Part shown: positions 45,501 through 57,200 of the stretch, one piece after another
Position numbering within the stretch: position 1 is the first letter of the stretch
How the letters are laid out: every line of letters begins with the position of its first letter
Source: Nemertoderma westbladi
Lineage: Eukaryota; Xenacoelomorpha; Nemertodermatida; Nemertodermatidae
Direction of reading: 5' to 3'
Assembly (NCBI GenBank): GCA_032718475.1
Contig: JAUCBJ010006171.1
Location: 1 to 61,334 of the forward strand
DNA: 61,334 bases
The notes under the pieces: generated by a model
What the model was told of the DNA's origin: nothing
Database searches by the model: none
What the model saw: only the letters and a program-made list of their open reading frames with translations
Made by a program: the position numbers and the translations under genes

Positions 45501-48425
45501 ACGCAAACCTGGTAGTGGTAGTCCTAGTTCGAACGTACACACAAACCTGGTAGTCCTAGTCCGAACGTACACACAAACCTGGTAGTCCTAGTCCGAACGT
45601 CCACACAAACCTGGTAGTTCTAGTCCGAACGTACACACAAACCTGGTAGTTCTAGTCCGGACGTCCACACAAACCTGGTAGTTCTAGTCCGAACGTACAC
45701 ACAAACCTGGTAGTTCTAGTCCGAACGTACACGCAAACCTGGTAGTCCTAGTCCGAACGTACACACAAACCTGGTAGTCCTAGTCCGAACGTACACAACA
45801 CAAACCTGGTAGTCCTAGTCCGAACGTCCACACAAACCTGGTAGTCCTAGTCCGAACGTCCACACAAACCTGGTAGTTCTAGACCGAACCTACACAACAC
45901 AAACCTGGTAGTCCTAGTCCGAACGTCCACACAAACCTGGTAGTCCTAGTCCGAACGTCCACACAAACCTGGTAGTTCTAGTCCGAACGTACACACAAAC
46001 CTGGTAGTTCTAGTCCGAACGTACACACAAACCTGGTAGTTCTAGTCCGAACGTACACGCAAACCTGGTAGTCCTAGTCCGAACGTACACACAAACATGG
46101 TAGTCCTAGTCCGAACGTACACAACACAAACCTGGTAGTCCTAGTCCGAACGTCCACACAAACCTGGTAGTCCTAGTCCGAACGTCCACACAAACCTGGT
46201 AGTTCTAGTCCGAACGTACACAACACAAACCTGGTAGTCCTAGTCCGAACGTCCACACAAACCTGGTAGTCCTAGTCCGAACGTCCACACAAACCTGGTA
46301 GTTCTAGTCCGAACGTACACACAAACCTGGTAGTTCTAGTCCGAACGTACACACAAACCTGGTAGTTCTAGTCCGAACGTCCACACAAACCTGGTAGTTC
46401 TAGTCCGAACGTCCACACAAACCTGGTAGTTCTAGTCCGAACGTCCACACAAACCTGGTAGTTCTAGTCCGAACGTACACACAAACCTGGTAGTTCTAGT
46501 CCGAACGTACACACAAACCTGGTAGTTCTAGTCCGAACGTACACGCAAACCTGGTAGTCCTAGTCCGAACGTACACACAAACCTGGTAGTCCTAGTCCGA
46601 ACGTACACAACACAAACCTGGTAGTCCTAGTCCGAACGTCCACACAAACCTGGTAGTCCTAGTCCGAACGTCCACACAAACCTGGTAGTTCTAGTCCGAA
46701 CGTACACAACACAAACCTGGTAGTCCTAGTCCGAACGTCCACACAAATCTGGTAGTCCTAGTCCGAACGTCCACACAAACCTGGTAGTTCTAGTCCGAAC
46801 GTACACACAAACCTGGTAGTTCTAGTCCGAACGTACACACAAACCTGGTAGTTCTAGTCCGAACGTCCACACAAACCTGGTAGTTCTAGTCCGAACGTAC
46901 ACACAAACCTGGTAGTTCTAGTCCGAACGTCCACACAAACCTGGTAGTTCTAGTCCGAACGTACACACAAACCTGGTAGTTCTAGTCCGAACGTACACAC
47001 AAACCTGGTAGTCCTAGTCCGAACGTCCACACAAACCTGGTAGTCCTAGTCCGATCGTACACACAAACCTGGTAGTCCTAGTCCGAACGTACACACAAAC
47101 CTGGTAGTCCTAGTCCGAACGTACACACAAACCTGGTAGTCCTAGTCCGAACGAACACACAAACCTGGTAGTCCTAGTCCGAACGTCCACACAAACCTGG
47201 TAGTCCTAGTCCGATCGTACACACAAACCTGGTAGTCCTAGTCCGAACGTACACACAAACCTGGTAGTTCTAATCCGAACGTACACACAAACCTGGTAGT
47301 CCTAATCCGAACGTCCACACAAACCTGGTAGTCCTAGTCCGAACGTCCACACAAACCTGGTAGTCCTAGTCCGAACGTACACACAAACCTGGTAGTCCTA
47401 GTCCGAACGTACACACAAACCTGGTAGTCCTAGTCCGAACGTACACACAAACCTGGTAGTCCTAGTCCGAACGTACACACAAACCTGGTAGTCCTAGTCC
47501 GAACGTCCACACAAACCTGGTAGTCCTAGTCCGAACGTACACACAAACCTGGTAGTCCTAGTCCGAACGTACACACAAACCTGGTAGTCCTAGTCCGAAC
47601 GTACACACAAACCTGGTAGTCCTAGTCCGATCGTACACACAAACCTGGTAGTTCTAGTCCGAACGTACACACAAACCTGGTAGTCCTAGTCCGATCGTAC
47701 ACACAAACCTGGTAGTCCTAGTCCGAACGTCCACACAAACCTGGTAGTCCTAGTCCGAACGTACACACAAACCTGGTAGTCCTAGTCCGAACATCCGCAC
47801 ATACCTGGTAGTTCTAGTCCGATCGTACACACAAACCTGGTAGTCCTAGTCCGAGCGTCCACACAAACCTGGTAGTCATAGTCCGAACGTACACACAAAC
47901 CTGGTAGTCCTAGTCCGAACGTCCACACAAACATGGTAGTCATAGTCCGAACGTACACACAAACATGGTAGTCCTAGTCCGATCGTACACACAAACCTGG
48001 TAGTCCTAGTCCGAACGTACACACAAACCTGGTAGTTCTAATCCGAACGTACACAGAAACCTGGTAGTTCTAATCCGAACGTCCACACAAACCTGGTAGT
48101 CCTAGTCCGAACGTCCACACAAACATGGTAGTCCTAGTCCGAACGTACACACAAACATGGTAGTCCTAGTCCGAACGTACACACAAACATGGTAGTCCTA
48201 GTCCGATCGTACACACAAACCTGGTAGTCCTAGTCCGAACGTACACACAAACCTGGTAGTTCTAATCCGAACGTCCACACAAACCTGGTAGTCCTAGTCC
48301 GAACGTCCACACAAACCTGGTAGTCCTAGTCCGAACGTCCACACAAACATGGTAGTCCTAGTCCGAACGTACACACAAACCTGGTAGTACTAGTCCGATC
48401 GTACACACAAACCTGGTAGTCCTAA
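39574..48425. repeat. 32-bp minisatellite, about 275 units, 8.85 kb
   Basis: The unit is CCTGGTAGTCCTAGTCC followed by GAACGTACACACAAA. Most variation falls at four sites: CCTGG/CATGG, GTCCTAG/GTTCTAG, CGAACG/CGATCG and CGTACAC/CGTCCAC. Rarer private variants (TAGTAAGAAC, GATCGTAGTAAATAC, GTACACAACACAAAC) tag higher-order duplications. A block at 41001-42000 recurs 1440 bp later with three differences. On the minus strand each unit contains ACCAG|GTTTGTGTG, a donor-like sequence. The array abuts KSR exon 3. Confidence 0.96.
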
Positions 48426-48439
48426 CGACCAGGGTATCA

Positions 48440-48570
48440 GCGGAGTAATCTTCTACAAACGGCTTGATTGGACAACTGCTCCGGCCGGCGTAGTATCGGT
48501 GTCGGCATGGCGGTGCAGACAACGGTGGGTTCATCGTCGGAGTTGGAGCATCCGTTGGAGCCTCCGGCAA
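48440..48570 (-). CDS. KSR: KSR exon 3: linker after CC-SAM domain, 3' end unresolved
   Basis: The acceptor is GTGCATTCCAG|T. Joined in phase to exon 2 it reads VAGGSNGCSNSDDEPTVVCT then AMPTPILRRPEQLSNQAVC, with C-ending codons typical of the real genes here, and meets a TGA at 48437-48439. No strong donor occurs before that stop. The neighbouring frame is open through the end of the exon into the first array unit, where ACCAG|GTTTGT at 48413 would join exon 4 in phase, but that frame does not match exon 2. A small indel, a weak donor or an unseen exon could explain this. Confidence 0.6.
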
Positions 48571-49101
48571 CTGGAATGCACTTGGTTTGCTGAGTTTTAG
48601 AGCTACAATAATAAATGGATTTGTTGAATAAGTAAATAGTGTTTAAACAGGATGGGAACCCGGTGAAAAATGCAATCCCGGTCCCGATCCTGAACTTGAT
48701 CGCGACGTTTTTGGAACGGGATCCCGAAGTATAAATAAAGTTAATTTCTTGAATTTCCTGGATCAGACTTTTCGAGATTTCCGGGATCGGGATTGCAATT
48801 TTGAATTAATTTTTTTAAACTTTTCAGTATATTGCTGCGTTGGTATAAATCTGGTTTGTGGCAAAAATAACTTTATTTAACATTAGGTACGTCCTATGGT
48901 AGGTAGGTCCTATCCTATACATCTGACTGTTAAATCGCAATTAAATATTTTAAATATAAATAATATAAATTTTTAAGTTTGATTTTCGTTCTACTCTACA
49001 ACATTCCTAAAATCCCATCATTTGTGACATGGGCGCACGCGCACAGTACTGCAAACGAAATAGTGTTGCTAAAAGGTTAAAAAATACAATCATCAACTTA
49101 C
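48571..49101. other. KSR intron 2
   Basis: AT-rich intron containing degenerate GGGATCGGGATTGCAA words (48655-48800) like those at 33.5 and 36.3 kb. Confidence 0.6.
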
Positions 49102-49360
49102 CAACAAATACTCGCAGATTTTCCAAGCTTTTTTCGAGCTTGGCGATATCTTCTTCAAATGTTGGCAAGTCATTGCAGGAGGCAGTTAGGCGGCACAACT
49201 GCACTTCCGTCCGGCTCATAAGATCCTCCACTGTTAATGTCGGTTCAATAGTAAGTAGATTTTGCACTAATAGTTGAGGAAGACCCAAACAAATAAGGAA
49301 TTTAGGAAGAGAAGGGTAAGTAGATAGTTTGTCAAGAACATCCGGGTTTTTTGTGCGGAT
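49102..49360 (-). CDS. KSR: KSR exon 2: CC-SAM (CA1) domain
   Basis: The acceptor is CTGTTTTCTAG|A and the donor GTTG|GTAAGT. It continues exon 1 in phase 0: IRTKNPDVLDKLSTYPSLPK, FLICLGLPQLLVQNL, TLTVEDLMSRTEVQLC and DIAKLEKSLENLRVFVG. The order YP..F..L......LT...LL......L matches the SAM part of KSR CA1 (YPRFSDWLYTFNV...LTLDALLEM in vertebrates), which directs binding to BRAF. It ends in phase 1. Confidence 0.88.
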
Positions 49361-50209
49361 CTAGAAAACAGAAAACATTATCTGATTCTACCGGTTGATA
49401 AATTGATTGATTGAAAAAATAAATAGGCTGATTCTAAGAACTCAATATAAATTAATCGCGGCTTTGCAAAAGATAGACAGGGCTTGATGTTACAATCAAT
49501 TCTTAATGTGTCCGGGGGGAAAATTATCCAGGGGGCAATTGTTCTAGTTCCGACTGTACGAACGAACGAACACAACCTTCGTATCTAACATAATAAATGA
49601 GAAACCTCATGAATGAAACAAACGCTGGTAGGTCTATACACTATAGTTTCATAATATTATTATTATTGGGTCTTGGTTTGCCATTCTAGATGGTAGGTGT
49701 CGCAGTAGAGTTAGCTTTGTGGCATCACTTCACTATATATCACCCGCATCTATTCTAACGCACATGACTCTCTAGATTCACCATGGCTAAGCCAGTAAGC
49801 AGCTCAGCTGTTGGACTTGGCCATGCACTGCAGCACTGCTGAGTGCTGATAGGAGAAGGAGCTCGAAGTGGAGTGTACTCAGAAGAGAAATGAGATCAGG
49901 TTACTTCTGAGCAGCCATTGGTAGATTACTCTGTTACTATCAGTATAGCCGGGCCCATGTTGCTGAGTATATGGATAGTGGAGTGGGCTATGGGTATGGG
50001 TACTACCCCACCCCAACCCCCCCCCCCCCCCCCCCCCCCGCACTGCCACTACTACCCTACACTACTATTGATATAGTAGAGTGATGATATATCATATCGG
50101 CAAAGCCATACAGCCATAGGCAGGCGCAGTGAGCCAGATATGTCTAACAAAACTTTTATAAGTCGCAGTGATAATTCAGTACCGGTAGGCCTTAACTGTC
50201 ATGACTCAC
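49361..50209. other. KSR intron 1
   Basis: No gene. A C-run of about 22 lies at 50017-50039. Confidence 0.6.
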
Positions 50210-50422
50210 CTTCTGTTTGATGACTATTTGGTTACTGAATAACTTAAATAATCTAATTTGCACGCTATCTATCTCGTGTTTGGCAACTGTATTTCGGTGT
50301 TCTCGGAACCCCTCCAGTGTCTTTGAATACATCTCAATCATATCTCTCGACACACCCAGGTTCTCCAAAATCTTGTCCACCTCTTCTGTGGGTGTCATTT
50401 TATCATCCCCGTTAGTTGCCAT
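50210..50422 (-). CDS. KSR: KSR exon 1: start codon and coiled coil of CA1
   Basis: KSR is a pseudokinase-type scaffold for RAF, MEK and ERK in Ras signalling, cytosolic and moving to the membrane. The exon begins at an ATG (50420-50422) and reads MATNGDDKMTPTEEVDKILE, then NLGVSRDMIEMYSKTLEGFR and VAKHEIDSVQIRLFKLFSNQ, ending IKQK at donor CAGAAG|GTGAGT. The spacing matches vertebrate KSR CA1 ([39 protein letters not shown]). The gene runs leftwards on the minus strand for at least 43.8 kb. No other gene overlaps this 5' end, and the promoter should lie just right of 50422. I see no clear TATA box. Confidence 0.88.
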
Positions 50423-51880
50423 TTCATTTAGCTAGGTTAGTCTATCATCTATTTATATACCGTACAGATACGGCAGTATGAGTGAGTATATACCGGTACG
50501 CAGTACGGCTGTACTGTATAGTATATTACTGTCTCTGCCAGACTCTATTATTATTATAAATTATACATCAGTTTTAGTTAGTCAGTTCACACCCAGGATA
50601 TTGACAGATTGAAGAAAGTACATCCTAATAGTATTACTGTATTAAATAGCTTCCGTCCGCCAGTCTGCCTCCGTGGCCTCTATATACCCTGATCCTGATA
50701 CTTTCTTCAGGATTCCTGATTACTTTCTTCATACCAGTACCCAATTACTTTACTTTACCTTTGAGTTACCTTACCATCAGACCTCCCAACTGCAGGGGAC
50801 TAACAAATCGGGTTCGTCTAAACACCCAAATGCCAAATCACAAACCAAATCACTAAAAATACCGGTAAGCCCGTAATCACAAAACCAAATCACACGTACA
50901 GACGTACGGCTCGACCGAATGTGAAATCTTGCCGGATAAGAATCCGACAGTCCGACCTGCCGACTGTCCGAAGCTAATGTCAGAATGTTTCGAAAATTAC
51001 CGAATCCGGAGCCGAATCCGAACCGGATGTTGATTCTTGTATTTTGGGTTAACCTGTATCTAGGGTTAACTCACCAAATTCCGGCCACAAGGCAAATCCG
51101 GACAGGGTGTTCAAATTATGGCCAATTACTAGGCCTATGTTTCCTATTAAGACATAAAAAGGATATGTACCATACCGGTACCGGTACATAAGGGAACATA
51201 CACTTAAATAAGCTCCAAAAGTGGGTTCTTATTTAAGGAAAATGGCTTTTATTTATGGGTTTTGGGCCTTTTTTTGGATAGGCCTATATTTTCGACATAA
51301 TAATTATGCCATAACTTGTTTCAAGGAAAAAATACCACATAATTTTATTTCAAAGTATAAAAATTGGGTCTTTCTTGAACATAATGCAAAAGGCCAGAAA
51401 ACATTTCACCGTCCGGTTTGTTTTTCTACAAGCGTTTTACAGTTTTAAGATTGCATCAAAAATACGATCAGTTTCTAAATAAGAGGGATTTTTTAAATTT
51501 ACCTTAGGCCTATTTAAGACATCGAAATTGTACTTGTAGGCCTACACAAATACCAAAAGTCCCTATATACAGACAGATATAGGCCTACTGAAATAAGAAC
51601 TTTTTGACCTGGGTTTCTTATTTAGGAATACACTGATACAATTTCATTCCAAAATCTGCACACTCCTTAAATAAATTAAATATTCCATATATCAGCACCG
51701 GTATATAAATGTCTCTTTATAACTGCAGAACTGTCAGACTGTCTCCCAGCCCATTCCTTTTTCTGCCCTTATCTCCTTATGACAGTTCAGTTATCAGGTT
51801 ATGACCTCCTAACCTGGCTGGACAGGACATTGCAAGATAAGGGAGCTTAATTGGATAGGCTGATAGGCAGATAGGTGCTC
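50423..51880. other. KSR 5' flank, no gene seen
   Basis: This presumably holds the KSR promoter and 5' UTR. ACCGGT/GTAC and TAGGCCTA words are frequent. Around 50800-50900 there is a low-complexity CAAATCAC patch that recurs at 54990-55160. Confidence 0.4.
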
Positions 51881-52110
51881 AAATGCACAACGAGCAACAA
51901 TGACCAACATTGAGCAACAAAACAACGAGCAACAATGAGCAACAACGAGTAACAACGAGCAACAACGAGTAACATTGAGCAACAACGAGCAACAATGACT
52001 TAATGAGCAACAATGACCAATAACGAGCAACAATGACCAACAATGACTGAATGAGCAACAACGAGCAATAAATCTGATAATACGCAACGAGCAACAATGA
52101 ACTGATGAAC
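51881..52110. repeat. AACGAGCAAC / AATGAGCAAC low-complexity repeat
   Basis: This is an irregular 9-10-bp repeat of AACGAGCAAC and AATGAGCAAC words. A second block of the same repeat is at 52436-52850. Between the blocks (52215-52400) are repeated GGGGCGAATCGACTTGG words, partly as an inverted pair. The long minus-strand open frames here are composition artefacts. Confidence 0.85.
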
Positions 52111-52435
52111 AACAACTTTGTTTCTTTGTCTCTGGAATTAACTCTGGTCCTGGACATCATACTTCTGCTCTTTCTAATATTGTACCTTAAAAGAATATTA
52201 GTAAAACATTCAATAATATCATCTGGGGCGAATTGACTTGGAAGGTGGGGCGAATCATTCAACAGTCCAAGTCGATTCGCCCCAGCTGCCCAGGTGCCAG
52301 GTCCATATGCCCCTAAAATGTGGGGCGAATCGTGAATCGACTTGGCACTCTTAGCAGCTTGCTGGCTTGGGGCGAAAAGGTCGCGGGGCGAATCGACCCG
52401 CAACCTAATGCTGTAATGCTGTAATGGGGAACAAC

Positions 52436-52850
52436 GAGAACGACTGACTGACTGAACGAGCAATAATCAGATAATAAACTACAACAACCAGACAACGAGC
52501 AGCAACGGGCAACAATCAGACAATGATCAACAGATCAACAATGAGCAATAAAGAGCAATAATAAAGTACAAAAACGAGCAACAACACAGACAAGCAACAA
52601 TGACCAACAATGAGAAACAACGAGCAACAACGAGGAACAATAAAGTAACAATGAGCACCAACAAGCAACAATCTGACAATGACAATGAGAAACAACGAGC
52701 AATAATGAGCAACAAATGACAAACAACGACTGAACGAGCAACAATGAACAACAACGAGCAACAATGCGCAACAACGAGTAACAACCTGACAACAGGCTGA
52801 CTGGCTGACAGGACAACGAGCAACAACTTGTAACATTGAGCAACAATGTT
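52436..52850. repeat. Second AACGAGCAAC-type repeat block
   Basis: Same degenerate decanucleotide as at 51881-52110, ending just before the hAT-like element. Confidence 0.85.
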
Positions 52851-52910
52851 ATGCGCTGTCTGCCGGTACTGTTTGACTGTACAGTGTACAGCAGTACAGT
52901 GCCGGTACAT

Positions 52911-54418
52911 CAGTCAGTGATCTATGCCAAAATTGGCAGTTTTCAAAAATGGAAGTTTTTATTCCAATTTCGGCATTAATTCCAAAATTGGAACTAGTAC
53001 TGATAGGCACCAGTCAGCCAGTTATTAGATTAATAATGTATTTTGACAGTTTGAACTAATCTATTTTCATGCAAATTTATTACCGTATAATGCATTATAT
53101 TTCGGTAAACGAACTTAGATCCTGCAGGGCGTGACTTTGACAGTTTGAGGAACTTATATCTATGCGAACTTGGGTCCTATATATGCGAACATAGATCCTA
53201 TCAGCCTATATCTGGCAGTCTGGTTGAACTTAGATCCTAACTAAGTGAACTTAGATCCTATCCGACAGTCTGGGGGAGCTTAGCCTTAGAGACCGAACTA
53301 CTGAACTAGGTGAACTTAGATCCCAATTTATACAAATTCCTTAGCACACGCTAGACTGCTAGAGGAGAGGCGAACTTAGATCCCACATCATGTAGTGCTG
53401 GCCACGTTCAATTGATATTATAGTATTGTACTGTGTTACATTTTACATTAAGCAATTAAGCATATAAAAGTACTTACAGACTTATAATGATCTAATGCAA
53501 ATAAGTCATACACTCGAGAGTAGTTGCGTTGCGATTAGTTACCTACTCACCAACAAACTATAATTTGCAAATTAATAGCTAATTCGGTGCAATGTATTAT
53601 TTATTATTATTATGGTAGTCTGGTAGTAGGATCTATAAGTTCGCTTCCCTTCAAGCGTGATAATATTTACAGTAAGGTCTGCTGGCCTATGGCAGTATGG
53701 GGATGACGTTTTTACATTAACACAGCTATGGTACAGCAATATTGTTAAAAAAAGGTCAGAATCAGAATGTTTGGTTAAACACAAACAGAGACAAAGTATT
53801 GAAATTGATAATGTGAACAAATCTTACATTGTTGTATGGCCCAACCCAGGGCGTTTCTTATCAAGGTTAACATTAAGGTGATCGGATATTGGATAGTGCA
53901 AGTACCGTACCTACTGTACGTACACCATATACTACACTACACACACAAGCACATGCAACTCACTAGAATGTATAATGTCACATCACAGCTGTCACAGCAT
54001 GACACTGACACATTTACAACAAAAGTTCGGTTATATACCAATATACAGATATATGCCTGCAAGCTGCAACTCAGCAACTACAACTGTACAACCACTCTCT
54101 CTGCCAGTCTACAGCTGCTCTTCCTCTTATCAGAATAAAAAATGCCAAAAACGGCAGGTCAAAAACTTCAAATTTTGGAACTAGAGGTTACAGTATCAAA
54201 ATTTTAATCATAAAAAACCAAAAGCATGGTGAATTTTTTTTTATCTCGGTCAAAAGTTTCTAAATGCATCAAAATATAATTTTTTGCAAAATTCAGAAAT
54301 TTAGTTAACCCCAGCCAATATTGGCTGACCCTGGACAGAAAATATATCAAAAATTCCAATTTTGGCATGAAAACTTCCAATTTTGAAAAATGCCAATTTT
54401 GGCATAGATCAGTGACTG
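52911..54418. mobile_element. hAT-like non-autonomous element, TACAT target duplication
   Basis: The inverted ends of about 53 bp begin CAGTCAGTGATCTATGCC and, on the other side, CAGTCACTGATCTATGCC. Both continue AAAATTGGCA and TTTTCAAAA. Five-bp direct repeats TACAT flank it (52906-52910, 54419-54423). CAGT-starting ends fit hAT, where 8 bp is usual but 5-bp groups are reported. Inside, seven to eight copies of GAACTTAGATCC-type words lie between 53108 and 53385. No transposase is visible. Confidence 0.75.
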
Positions 54419-54423
54419 TACAT

Positions 54424-55439
54424 GGTACACAGTACAGTAGGTACAGAAATATACCGATATATGATATACAGAAATATGTTAATTAATATACAGCTACAAT
54501 ACAGCAATACCGGTACCGAATACTGCGGAATGTAATAGTTGAGTAGTACAGTACAGTCTGACAGTAGTCAGTAGTACCGGTATCATTTCAAACAGAAATA
54601 TGGCTGTATCTGTGTATGGTGCTATCGGTTATCGTTCATATGCGTACCTCTGGCAAAAGAAGCAGGTTACAGGCTACAGTACAATAAACTAATCACCATT
54701 ACTTAATTAACGGAAAGGAGCAGGTTACAGTGGTGGGCTTTTCTAACCAAAACAATAAACAATATCTCAATAACATAGGGTATTTCATACTTATAGTCTT
54801 ATTTTTGCAACACGAAAATACCAGAGGTACGCATATGAACTATAACTGTGCTATCAGATATGGCACTATCAGACTATGGCAGGTATGGTGTATGCTAATA
54901 TACTGCACTGCACCAAAGTTACCCATATGCCATAGCACATACCGGTAGCCCATCATTCAGTCATTACATGTCCGGACCGGAATTACCTAAATGTTTGGGT
55001 CCTGTCAGCCTGTCTAAACACCCAAATCACAACAAATCACACCAAATCACAACAAATCACACCAAATTACACCAAATCACAAACCAAATCACACCAAATC
55101 ACAAACCAAATCACAAAAAATAACCCCAAAACCAAATCACACCAAACCAAATCACTAACCGACAGTAGGGTTCCCTTCCCTATCCCGATCGAGATATATA
55201 AATATATCCCGATCGGGATCGGGATATACCCTTATAAGGTAATATATCCCGATCGGGATATGTCAATGTGTACAGTACAAACTGCTGTTCTGTCATTTAC
55301 TACTGTATGTTCTTCTGTTCTCTATAAAACTACAGTATATTTCAAAACAAGAATGTCAATGCAGCAATACTGCAATAAATATTATCAGAATGTGAAGTGA
55401 TGGCTGCACTGCAAACCAACAAGATCCCACTATCAGACT
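54424..55439. other. Gene-free, low-complexity region
   Basis: It contains a small MITE (54621-54854), a CACAAACCAAATCAC low-complexity tract (about 54990-55160) and repeated palindromes TATATCCCGATCGGGATATA near 55185-55262. Confidence 0.5.
54621..54854. mobile_element. Small MITE with TTCATATGCGTACCTCTGG ends
   Basis: The left arm GCTATCGGTTATCGTTCATA and the right arm, reverse-complemented, share TTCATATGCGTACCTCTGG. About 165 bp lie between them. The target duplication was not resolved. Confidence 0.65.
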
Positions 55440-56038
55440 ATTGGCGGTCTATCAGCCGACGATGTAGATAAAGAGGTTCAAGAGCAACGGCGACGAGAAC
55501 AGAATATTGTCCCTGTGGTCTATCCCTACCTGAAGACAAATCTAACGACATAGGTTTTGTCAGCGAATTTATTTCTAGTGAGTTCGGCATTGACACTGCT
55601 GTTAGTAAAGTACTATATACCGACGTCAGCTAAACGGTGAACATCCTTTTATGGTAATCGTTCAGCTCTGTAGTATAGACTTTAAACTCAAGATCGTCAA
55701 GGATAAAGGAAAACTCGCCAAAAAGTCTACAATCTACAAGAAAGTGTTCATTGACAAATGACCTGACTAAAATGCAAGCCAATCAAGCTTTTCTCCGTCG
55801 CCAATCTCGGGGTGGAAGACCACGGATTGCAAAGCCCATTCCCTCACCTACAGTTGCGCCTCAGAATCCAAGCAGTAGTTTCCAACCACAGCGAAGTCCT
55901 CCAACTACACCCTCTCGAGACGTGCCGTCCGCGACTTTGCCCTCGGGAAACGCGTAGGAGGAGAGAAACATCATCGCAATCCGTTTACTAATTGTTGCCT
56001 TATAAATGCCAGGTCAATAAAGTCGAAACTTTCTGACC

Positions 56039-57164
56039 TTGAACAGCTGCAACGTTGTGACGGTTACGCGTTACGAAATAATTGCTATAACTGAATCGTG
56101 GCTTAGTGATGATGTGTGCGACAAGATGATTAATTGTGAAGACAACTTTCGTGTTTTTCGGTGTGATCGCGGTTCTCTAGACGGTGGCGTTGCTATCCTG
56201 ATTCGCAAGGACATGAAGTATGTCCAGGTCAATTTGCCCCCCAATTTCGTTGACAAGGTCGAACTGGTCGCGCTTGACTTGGTGGGAGCTTCCCCTAGCC
56301 GTTTTATTTGTGTTTACCGGTCAAATAATCCTGATCGAGCATCGTTAGAACTTGATAAACTTATCTCCGATTGCCTTGCTTTTCTGTGTAATACATCGCA
56401 ACCTTGTACTGTAGTTGGCGACTTTAACTTGCCAGACATTGATTGGGAAAATATGTCACATCCAGATAATGCTACTTACAATTTATTTTCTGAATGTTTT
56501 TTTAGATAACAGTCTGAAACAGTTGCAATTGAAACCAACTAGGGGTTATAATATATTACATCTTGTATTTTGTACTGAGGATATTTTTATTTCAAGTATT
56601 GATGTTACTGAACCGTTTGCTACTAGCGACCACAATACTGTTGTTTTTAATATTTTATCATCTAATCGTATTGATTCCACATCCGATGTTGGTTTTTATG
56701 ATTTTAAACAAGGGAATTATGAAGGTTTTTCTGAATACTTAAATTACACTAACTGGAATTTATTATTTGAAAATTGTGTCTCTGTTAATGATTTTTGGGA
56801 TGGGTTTGGTGCAATCATTAGTAATGATATTAAGAAATTTATACCTTTTAATGTTTGTAAAAGTAAGAAGAATAACGTTTTCCCTGAGTTTGTAAGATTA
56901 TTGCAACGTAAAAAGGCGGCGACGCCACACTGTCAATGGGAAATTAGGGAAAACCGCATTCTTTCATCTGGTAATTTTAGTTTCATAAACAATAAACGTA
57001 ATCTTAAATCAGGAATTTCCCCATTCAAATACAAAGGTGCTACATTCGTTTATGACTTGGAGAAAGCTAATATTCTTTCCCAAGTTTTCGCCGAAAACTT
57101 TACCTTAGATATTGGGAATACTCCCATGTTTGCAAGGCGAGCCCCATTAAATGCCAATCAATAA
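56039..57164 (+). pseudogene. APE endonuclease part of the CR1-like LINE
   Basis: The first frame (to 56509) reads EIIAITESWLSDDV, DGGVAILIRKDMKYV and TVVGDFNLPDIDWEN, which hold the ITES and GDFN motifs of the APE fold. A frameshift near 56500 moves the reading to a second frame with EPFATSDHNTVVFNI, the SDH motif. That frame ends at 57164. A stop and frame change just before 56060 separate the NARSIKSKL start of the domain. Non-functional. Confidence 0.88.
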
Positions 57165-57200
57165 GTCTACTATCGATTTTTCTCCAGTAATGTATTTGCT

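Noticed and set aside
51809-52910. Cys/Leu/Ser-rich minus-strand open frames
   Set aside because: They are translations of AACGAGCAAC-type low-complexity DNA in several frames at once.
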